From assembly GCA_016584495.1 (NCBI GenBank), contig WAID01000013.1, positions 2,108,001 to 2,172,000 of the forward strand: 64,000 nucleotides of DNA, written 5' to 3'. Below are positions 56,901 to 64,000 of this stretch, one piece after another. Positions within the stretch are counted from its first letter, which is position 1; each line of letters opens with the position of its first letter. This DNA is from Celoporthe dispersa. Taxonomy: Eukaryota; Ascomycota; Sordariomycetes; Diaporthales; Cryphonectriaceae. The notes beneath the pieces were generated by a model, which was not told the DNA's origin, ran no database searches, and saw only the letters and a list, made by a program, of their open reading frames with translations. The translations under genes were made by a program, and so were the position numbers.

Positions 56901-57438
56901 AGACAAGATCAAGTACCTGCAGTCGACGCTGAAGGCCTACCGCGGCAGTAATAAAAACGAGGAAACATCCACGCGCGCCACGGTTGCTATGGTTGGTGAC
57001 GGCATCAACGACAGCCCCGCGCTCACACAGGCCGACGTCGGCATCGCCATCGGCTCCGGGTCCGACGTGGCCATCAGCTCCGCCGAGTTCGTGCTCGTCA
57101 AGTCGGACCTCTGGAGCGTCGTCACGCTGCTCGACCTATCCCAGGCCGTCTTCACCAGGGTCAAGGTCAACTTCGCCTGGGCTCTAGTGTACAACATGGT
57201 CGCTGTCCCCATCGCCGCCGGTGTGCTTATGCCCATCGTCTCGAACGGGAGCCATGTACGCCTGGACCCGGTATGGGCGTCGCTCGCCATGGCGCTCAGC
57301 AGCATTTCGGTCGTGACGAGCAGCCTCGCGCTGCGGAGCGGTATCCCTGGACTCAGCTTCAGGGAGAAGTCGCACGGGAGGAGGGGCAGGAGGCAGAACG
57401 GGGGCGAAGGTCTGCCGTCGGATAAGGCCAGGCTCTAG
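53923..57438 (+). CDS. CCC2: Copper-transporting P1B-type ATPase (Ccc2/ATP7 type)
   Basis: Pumps Cu+ from the cytosol into the late Golgi to load multicopper oxidases. Single exon, 1171 aa from the ATG in CAAGATGCCC (an in-frame ATG also exists at 53770). Three N-terminal heavy-metal domains each carry a Cys pair: NLHCPTCVTAI, VGGMTCAACVNNI and IYCSHCPGRVI. The membrane core follows: actuator FDESSLTGEARLIKKG, TM6 metal site VVACPCGLGLAAPT (CPC), phosphorylation site VVFDKTGTLTEGG, the nucleotide-binding HP in SSSHPIAKAIVSF, and MVGDGINDSPALTQADVGIA. The last TM pair includes YNMVAVPIAAGVLMP. The polyglycine/proline stretch near the start is unusual but untroubling. No frame errors. Confidence 0.95.
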   Translation: MPSSSKRAAGSSGGGGGRRPRPPPTSGAAVVVKTSYSVSNLHCPTCVTAIRHELKEAFSDRILWVSPNIVTSVVTVEHDPSVKIKKMADVLTDAGYEVSGVSTSADDSEDASSQINNATAASLHDGKTPETRPAPYRALSTWLSGDHSQSEAARVHLLNCEQCRNSQGTSTRPCHIQTQDGAASPPPSSSSADAQHPEPATAQKPNDMSLVTVDSDGSSSSADKQLWRATLVVGGMTCAACVNNIKNTLDEIEWVTESTVNLLSNSATVDFYGKGHADDIVEAIEDSGYEAHLDSVEPVEGEQAETQERTVEILLGGIYCSHCPGRVISSLAGFRRQIDIITEPTQARPVMKIAYVPEAPNFTIRQILAAVEAGDPALQVSIYHPPSLEERSKMAQHQHQLRLLYRAILTFIVAIPTFIIGVVYMSLVPDPNSSKDFLTRPWVSGISRAQIAMFVLATPIYFFAADVFHTRALKEIKTLWRRGSQMPILRRFYRFGSMNTLMSLGTTIAYVSSIAQLIAAGVNKPDHVNDQEFYFDSVVFLTLFLLVGRWIEAYSKSKTGDAVTALGRLRPTEAVLVERKDEGKTEDKVVKADLLDFGDTVRIRHGASPPADGVVVEGETSFDESSLTGEARLIKKGPEDAVYAGTVNKDKPVVIRITGVAGTSMLDQIVKVVREGQTKRAPMEQIADVLTTYFVPVVTLIAIVTWLIWMILGLSGVIPDEYLDVTSGGWVAFSLQFAIAVFVVACPCGLGLAAPTAIFVGGGLAAKHGILAKGGGEAFEKASRIDCVVFDKTGTLTEGGLPSITDSTIFPDPSAFPKEQTSTMLAALKAVEESSSHPIAKAIVSFCAEKELDPSVHTTDVQEEPGRGLKAAFSSGEAYEMLVGNEAMMKDHGVGLSEKVVSMTDTWKKEAKSIALVAMRSASSSEPHKIAAALAISDPIRPESVDIVRSLQSRGTRVWMLSGDNEVTARAVATLIGIPSDQVISGVLPTQKADKIKYLQSTLKAYRGSNKNEETSTRATVAMVGDGINDSPALTQADVGIAIGSGSDVAISSAEFVLVKSDLWSVVTLLDLSQAVFTRVKVNFAWALVYNMVAVPIAAGVLMPIVSNGSHVRLDPVWASLAMALSSISVVTSSLALRSGIPGLSFREKSHGRRGRRQNGGEGLPSDKARL

Positions 57439-59097
57439 TCGCGCCTCTACCTGAGCCTTCGAGTGGGTCCTACTGTATGTTTTTGACCTGAGCGTGGGCT
57501 CGATGGACTATGCACGGGGCACCAGAAGGAGGCGGTGGCGGCTGAAGCCGTACGGCGACGGGGCTTCTCAGGTATTAACATGAACAATGCTTTGTGGCTT
57601 CGTGTACGCTATCTTTTCTTTTTCTCTCTCTCTCTCTGTCTCTCTCTATTTTTTTCTCCATTACTCTTCTTTATTTTCTCTACAGGATGGTATGGTAGCT
57701 TCAGATACCCAGCAGTGCGTTATTCCTATCAGGAAAGAGGGTCGATAGCGTCATCAAGCGATTAATTACACCCACAGCAGTACACTGTTCATCTTGTTCA
57801 GTAAATATAGCGTCTGATCATTTCCACGGTGACCATTAAGAGCTCTGACCTTGGATGAAACAAATAATAGTTCATCGGCGCCTCTTAGCGTATACATAAC
57901 GGGTAGTGCTGCGCTACTAACTTCCTCCTCCTTCCTCAATGGATATATTTGGAGGCGGAGCCGAACTAATCGACAACACGTGCTGTGATGTATTGTTTGG
58001 AGGAGAGGGAGAGGCTACGTAGACGCGATATCGAAGCAGACAGACGGGAGGTTCGGCCTCGAGCGGTTCATCTCATTGTGTTAGGTCCTTCCTGTATACA
58101 CATTTAGCCATGATTCAGATATATTTGAATATTGCAACCCTCCTCGTTCCGCTCACACCCTTCAAACGCCGAATGGACAACTCATTATTTTATTTCATTT
58201 TTCTTGGGCGCAGAAGCAGATACCTCCGTGCAGAAACCCATGGACGTTCGACTGGAATTTTCACACCTGGCGTATGCATGTGGAGATTTTTCACGCTAAA
58301 GCAGGTCTTGACACGGCGTACCAAGTCTCGAGGGATTCCCCCCCCCCCGAGGGCCAACCTCTTCCCGCTTGGGAGCCAATATCTATAAAGACAACCCGGG
58401 CCAACTTCAGTCTGTTCAACCGACCTATCATGATATTTAACTCAACAAATAATATCCCTGGAGCGTTGTAGCCGGAGTAGTCGGTCGGCTAGGAAGGAAA
58501 AGAGGGCGAGAATAATCACGAGCTCTGAGAGTGAGTCCTCGACACCCAAAGTATCTACAGCTACTTCCGTAGATTAATTTTAGCCAGAGATTGGGGGATC
58601 GGCCACGCCTCTGCAGGATACCATAGCTTGGTGTCAATAGCTGGTAAATTAGCCAGCTGCTTCTTATGGCTACTGGAATCTGAATCAGTGTCTCACTATT
58701 GCTTACTTCAACCGTTCATAATTCTCCGTCCGCAGAGCTGATAGAAGGGTGACGTTAAGGTTGTATTTTTGCTGACCCAACAGGCCGTCGATCCGGAGGC
58801 TTTATTACCGGGCCATTTCCTGGGGTTTCGCCTCGAGCCTGCGATATGGATGGCTGCATGTATCATTTGTTAGGCGTGCATAATCAGCTTTGCATGTGGC
58901 TGGCCTGTACTCTTATACCTCCCGATGTTTTTGGGGGCCAGTAACGATGCTTTTTTAAGTGAGTACAAATGTGTAATTATTTATATATGAGATGGCGAAG
59001 TTCACGTGAGCCTCTTGAGGAATTTCGAGATTCTAAGCAAGTCTTTGCAAATTGCGTTGCGTACTTGCGTTTGCCCATTGACAAATTTGGGCACTCA
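57439..59097. other. 3' flank of CCC2 and gene-poor DNA
   Basis: No supported gene. A CT/T-rich stretch at about 57612-57675 follows the CCC2 stop. A C9-10 run occurs near 58340. Confidence 0.5.
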
Positions 59098-60040
59098 ATG
59101 GAACCGGCGTGGCCAACTTCGGAATCCACGGTGCAATATCATGTTTACATCGGGACTTGGATCAGCTGGAGCCGAGGCAAGGTCTTTGGAGCCACTCTAA
59201 CTCTGACCAACAGCCAGGGAGCTATTTCCACAGCGTTCACGGCTGCCTTTACACCATAGTGGCATCTTCCTTCTAGCGGACCGCCGCCATACTGTTCCAC
59301 AGATGCTTCTCGACACCCACACCAAAGGATGGACTCCACCATCAACGCCAGGCCGTCCTGCGCAATTCGGAATCATCAATCTCGGCCCTGTTGATACTGC
59401 CTCGCATGTGCATCGTCTGGCGCAGGAGGACCACAGGTAGGGTTATCTGAACAAATTCCTTAGCCTCAACGTCGGAAATGTCAAGCTGGTCTCGATCCAG
59501 TCCGTCATAGACTCTTACTTTGCTACCTAGGCCGGGGCTTCAGGACATGTTCGTCGACGCGGCGCAAGGACCGACTGATTTAGATCTCATTGTAGTCAAA
59601 ATTAATGCTGCAGATGTGGGCAACCAGGATTTTTGCAATAATCAGGTATGTAGATATGTGCTCTCTTCTTCCTTTGCCTCTTGAAACTCGTTTCCGAGGG
59701 TCACACACAAACTACAGTGCTGGTATTATAATGAATAATTGTGTGATGTGCAAAAAATCTCCAGGATGCAGTAATACACCTCATTCAGCCTGTTCAGCCC
59801 GTGCTTCACCTTCGTCACAGACGTCCTGATCATAAGCGCATCTTACGCCCTCGAGCTAATCTTCCCATGTCTTCGGCGACGGCATCACTACAATGCGCAC
59901 AGCCACCTCGAGTGGGTAATTAGCCAATGAGACACTGCAGCTACAATGCTTGGGATACGAGGGACCCGCGCCAGCGAGGTGGACGAGGTATTCAACAAGT
60001 CCATATCTTGAGTCGATACGATCTCTCTGTACTGCAATCC
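59098..60040 (+). pseudogene. Decayed gene for a fungal multi-pass membrane protein of unknown function
   Basis: Fragments of one protein occur in order but in different frames. They are MEPAWPTSESTVQYHVYIG with SRGKVFGATLTLTNSQGA (59098-59256); a TM segment reading IVASSF-stop-RTAAILF with a TAG at 59274-59276; HHQRQAVLRNSES (about 59335-59373); LQDMFVDAAQGPTDLDL (about 59539-59590); QDFCNNQ (about 59625); DVLIISASYALELIFPCLRR then HLEWVIS (59821-59925); and NETLQLQCLGYEGPAP (about 59924-59972). From memory, GATLTLT, YHQRQAILRNS and HLEWxxNETLQLQRL are recurrent motifs of a large Pezizomycotina family of membrane proteins with no assigned function. The TAG replaces a conserved Trp (TGG to TAG), a G-to-A change like those left by repeat-induced point mutation. 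At least three frame changes and several stops make an intact gene unlikely. Confidence 0.6.
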
Positions 60041-63000
60041 CATTCCTTGTGACGAAAATTATCGGATGGAAACATTATGGAGCGTTGAGATCCAGCTGCT
60101 CTTCCTCTAGAGGGCGTTGGTCCTTTTTGTCCATACCTCAAGACGTGCTCGAGGTAACAGAGATATTTCCAGCGCTAAGAATGTCTCTTTGGGTGACTTC
60201 GAGGCCGACAAGGCCGGATAGTCCGCCTCCCTCACAGCCAGCACGCCCAGCTGCATCCCAGCGTCCGTGGCAGACATGGTCGCAGCCCGCATTGTGCATA
60301 ATAAAATTAGTCGTGTCGTAGATTAGAATATAGTTATACGTTTAAACCCTATCAAACAGTATATCAATACCAGATCAGCCACAATCTCGTTATAACATGT
60401 AATGTCACCGGGACCTATTTTGGGCCAATTTCCTCACAATTTGGGCGGTCTTGCAAGTTCTCTTTTAAAAAGACCCAAGTGGTAACATAATACTGCCTCG
60501 GATAGGATACAACGAGGCCACAAACTTGAAAGTTCAACACGGTCGCCTATGAATCCATTCTTTACCTGCATATAAGTGGTGATCTAACAAATTAAATTCC
60601 CAAGATGACCATTCCTGGATGCAGAGACTACCAGCCACCGATCGACCGACTACTATTGCCTGATAGAGGCTCAAGACAGCGAACGAGAGAAGGGAAAGTA
60701 CCTTTCTCTGGAGTTGAACGACTGGGCACTGGTCCAAACCAATAACTTGATAGGAGTACTAGGCGTACAACTCACCGCCGCCTGGCCAATACAATCTTGA
60801 TCTTCGAAATGTCATGCAATATCAAGACGTACGTTGCTGTGAGGTTGTCCGCGAATTGTATTCTTCTGCCTGGGTACGTGGCAGGAAGCCAGGCCTGGAG
60901 GGGCTGAGTGAAAGAACCAACCCCCCCCCTCCAAAAGCTATCGCGCCGTAGCTGCTACTGCACAGGGCCTCTCTGCCTCCCCTCTTTTCCTACCTGATTA
61001 TAAGGAGCAGATCGAGGAACTTCAATCTGACACATGCATATCTGTTGGCATATTCTGGCCTTCCGAAAGGAAAAAAATAGGATGAAGTCTTGTGAGTACT
61101 GCCTGGCACCGCAAGGAGTCGCCAGGGGGCCTCGGAAGGCGTAAGCTTTTAGTCACATCCTCCTCTGACTGTACCCGTGGTGCGACTATTCAGAAATGTG
61201 GTAGGTGGCTTGCCAGAGCGAGGAGATAAATCTTGGTCCCTCCGGGAAGCAATCAATTCCAGGTGACAGGACTTCTGCATATTATGAACGCATTAGGCAA
61301 TCCAAAGACCAACTTGAAAGACATATTATCATAGTACATGACACGTCATAAATACTTGCCTTGTTCTCACAGAATTTAAGCTCCCGTCTCGGCCTAGCCG
61401 ACTCTCAGCGGGCCTCATTCCATGCAGTGATGTTTCTGCCTCTCTCTCTTTCTCTCTGTCTCTCTTTTTTCTTTTTCTTCCTTTCCGTCTTATTATTCTA
61501 GTATCTGAGTTGTGATAGCCTGGCTGTTTGCTACGGCAGGGGATTACTCCTGAACGGGCTAAATGACTCCGCTGGTTGCATGCTGGACCAGCGTCTTGCA
61601 GATTGCTAAATTAGGACGGTCTACTTCTTCCACCAAGCAGGTCAGGATTGATCTCTGTTCAGCGGTATTGATGGCTTGCTCGCGTATCACAAGTCCCGCA
61701 CTCAGCTGTTATGATGATGGGGATTAATACCTCTTGTGTGGAGCACCTGGCGTGCGTTATGCCGTACTAATTGCAGATCATCTGCAGTGTGTGTGCAAGC
61801 AAGCAACGGACAGCCAACCTGATTATTTTTCCCTGGACTCCTGCGTGCACAAGGATTCCTGACGTGGGTCCCTGCTCTTCCAAAGCCCAGTTACCGGAAC
61901 AGGAATCAGCACGGCGAAAATAAATCAGCGGAGGTTGTCATGAAGGGGAAGAGAAAGAGCGTAGGGGCAAAAGTAAAACCTGGACCTAATTTCTGGGGGG
62001 GGGGCGCCTCGGCAAAGTCCGGGCACATTCGCCCACCATGATTGTCCCTACCAAGCCGATCAGGTTACGAGATTTGAGATCGTTACCATAACACCAGTAA
62101 GGAGATGGCTGCAATGTAAGTCTTATAGACTACCTGTAAACTTTGATCCTGAGATTAACAAAAGGAACGAAAGGACAAAACAGTACTTCCTGTTTTCGGA
62201 AGATCCTGTGTGCCTGGAGGATGAGAAGAGAAGAAGCACTGCACACAACTGTGTGAGGGTGGTTCTGAATTCTGGAGAGACAGTCCAGGGTCGGCGTATC
62301 TGAGCTGCCAAGCATTCCGGAGCCTGGGGAGGGATGGGGACACATTTTGGACCAGCACCGAGGCTCCCATGCTCTGTCAATTCGGCTGGTGTGTTCCAGC
62401 TGAAGCCTGAAGTTTGTGTGCAAGGAAGGAGGAAAAGAAGAAAGAAAAAAAAAGAAAGGAAAGATAAAAGAGAAGAAGAAAAAAAGATGCCAGTCATGCT
62501 GGCTGATAACAAAGTAAAACTTGGGAAGCTTAAAAAGAGTAGTGTCATCAGCCTAGCCTGCGCTCTAGACCAGACACTGGGCTGTTTGCACAACTGGTGG
62601 CGGGCAGGGGCCTTGGAATGACAATGGGTAGTGTGCACCACGGCCATGGATCAGCGCTGAGGGCGGCATGAAACAGGCAACCTTGCCCAAAGGCCCTCTC
62701 TCTCTCTCTCTCTCTCTCGATCTCTGTCTTTCTCTTTCTCTTCTCTCTTCAAGGTGTCGCTGCCTCCACAGGTGACCATCCTTCTCTTCTCACCTGCATC
62801 GAAACCTTCACCTCCGGATGCATTTGAGGCCAACACCCCGACACCCCGATGATTCACACCCTGCACCCCGCGTTTTGTTTTTGATTTCCAATAATTGTGT
62901 CGTTTGAAATTTCTGAGCCTCTACTTTGAAAAAAATAAATAAAAACCTCAGCTCTGGCTGCAACCCAATCTAAATCAAATTTCTTCCCTAATTTGATTTG

Positions 63001-63380
63001 TGCAAGACCCCAGCCATCACTGCAGTGCACAGAGGAACACCTTCTCTCTCTACTCTCTCTCTCTCTCTCTCTTTTTCACACACACACACACTCACACACA
63101 CACACACACACTCTCTCTCTCTCTCTCTCTCAGCCAACCACCTCATCCAGCTTCTTTCACTTCGATAACCACCACCCACAGAGAAATATCTTCTCCGTCA
63201 CCCTCTGTACCACCGTTTCTCAAAGAGCACACAATCCTCTCTCCCTCCCCCCTCTTCATCAAGCTATCAGGTGTTGCGACTCTGCAACGTCATCTTCAGA
63301 CTTGTACACCCGTTCAGCTCCTCTCACCCCCCCTTGCCCGGGTCGCAGCTGCATATCCACCGTAGTGTTCGCCGCCCAGC
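60041..63380. other. Gene-poor stretch before the last gene
   Basis: 3.3 kb without a supportable gene. A short readable remnant at about 60130-60320 has stops and I could not identify it. Low-complexity tracts include CT/T at about 61440-61490, G10 near 61995, (CT)n at about 62696-62718 and the compound tract at 63041-63132. Confidence 0.5.
63041..63132. repeat. Compound (CT)n-(CA)n-(CT)n microsatellite
   Basis: CT repeats, then about 40 nt of CA repeats with one CTCA interruption, then CT repeats again. It probably lies in the promoter or 5' leader of the gene at 63381. Confidence 0.85.
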
Positions 63381-64000
63381 ATGACCGACCAAGACGCGCG
63401 CACTCAGCGCAGCTCGTCTAAGCGCGAGCGTAAAGAGGCTGTCTCCAGCGTCTCTGAGGTTGTTGAGTTGGACGACAAGTACGACGTCAGCGAGGGGATC
63501 AAGAAGGACATCCAGCACGGTGTTGCACAGCCCATGAACGAGCTCGAGGAGCACGTCAACGACCTCGACAACTCCTGGGAGACCGAGTCTCTCCTGGCCG
63601 AGCTGCTCGACGGCCTGGCTGATGACAGCACCCACAGCAGTAAGCTATTCCCTCAAGATCCCCACAGGCACTGTGCCGTCTTCTTCCCCTACGCCAGATA
63701 TCGCGCACAGCAAGTTGCACGCACCTCTCTTGTGGCGCCCTCCTGTGGTGGTGGTGGCGGGCTCAATAGCAGCTGACGGTGCCACGGCTTAGATCCTGAC
63801 TTCTGCACGCCTGATGAGGCAGTCAGCTTCCGCCAACAGCTTCGCGCCCTGGGTCCTGAGGAGTTCTGCCGTCGCACTATCGACGCTGGCCACATCTCGG
63901 CCAAGAAGCTCCTCACTGCCTTTGGCGTCCGACCCCCTGACTTCCTCGAGGGTTATCCTGATGATTCCTACCGCAGCCTGCTGGTCCTCGCCATCAGCCG
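63381..64000 (+). CDS. 5' part of an unrecognised gene, truncated by the window end
   Basis: Exon 1 is 63381-63639. A GTAAGC..TAG intron spans 63640-63792, and exon 2 begins at 63793 and stays open to the window end. The predicted protein starts MTDQDARTQRSSSKRERKEA. It continues with an acidic helical segment (ELDDKYDVSEGIKKDIQHGV; NELEEHVNDLDNSWETESLL), then across the intron PDFCTPDEAVSFRQQLRALG, AGHISAKKLLTAFGVRPPDF and DDSYRSLLVLAISR. The splice is supported because unspliced sequence ends in a low-complexity glycine run and a stop. I do not recognise the family. It looks soluble and helical, with no signal peptide or TM segment so far. Confidence 0.65.

Noticed and set aside
53923..57438. 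Copper ATPase as a partner of the isocyanide cluster (isonitriles bind copper)
   Set aside because: It lies 40 kb away among housekeeping genes and is a standard Golgi Ccc2; proximity is not meaningful.
59500..59650. Possible GH51 arabinofuranosidase remnant from VGNQDFCNN (similar to an EVGNED motif)
   Set aside because: Neighbouring fragments (LQDMFVDAAQGP, HLEWVIS, NETLQLQ) fit a membrane-protein family instead, and no other GH51 signature is present.
63041..63132. CRISPR-like or telomere-like repeat
   Set aside because: It is a plain CT/CA dinucleotide microsatellite with no spacers and no telomeric hexamer.

Overview
The window is nuclear DNA of a filamentous ascomycete (Pezizomycotina, most likely a Sordariomycete). 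The genes carry short GT..AG introns of about 37-200 nt. The housekeeping products (Duo1, Mcm10, Aim21, Tvp18, NTF2, Met10, a vacuolar/plasma-membrane Ca2+-ATPase, a Cu+-ATPase, a SurE-TTL fusion) all have their closest recognisable relatives in fungi. Genes are separated by long intergenic spacers rich in homopurine/homopyrimidine and dinucleotide tracts.

Left part (about 0.6-14.4 kb): an accessory, probably secondary-metabolic block. In order it holds an MFS efflux transporter, a C2H2-type regulator, a Dit1/PvcA-family isocyanide synthase, a secreted SMP-30-like beta-propeller (the fold class that includes fungal hetero-Diels-Alderases), a short-chain dehydrogenase, a tRNA-Thr-like gene beside a decayed sister copy, and a SnoaL/NTF2-like small enzyme. 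I read this as a compact isocyanide-synthase gene cluster with an unusual tailoring set. It has no visible PKS/NRPS, P450 or 2OG-dioxygenase, and its left border may lie outside the window.

Middle and right (14.8-57.4 kb): conserved housekeeping genes in no obvious functional order. These are a PMC1-type Ca2+-ATPase, a Pby1-like SurE-TTL protein, an unrecognised conserved nuclear-type protein, Duo1 (DASH complex), RNase H2 subunit B, Mcm10, Aim21, Tvp18, NTF2, Met10 (sulfite reductase flavoprotein) and Ccc2 (copper ATPase). Several begin with very small coding exons that ORF-based calling misses (23 nt in the Ca2+-ATPase, about 10 nt in Mcm10); Tvp18 has a 16-nt internal micro-exon.

Far right (57.4-64 kb): a gene-poor stretch with a decayed copy of a fungal multi-pass membrane protein, then the 5' part of an unrecognised gene that runs off the end.

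A striking property of the sequence is at least 15 reading-frame breaks in eight otherwise well-conserved genes, mostly single-base changes in runs such as C5, G5, G7 and T5. The spliced lengths return to multiples of three once each is allowed for. Essential genes (DUO1, MCM10) are among those hit, so most are probably assembly errors rather than pseudogenes. I could not check this against reads.
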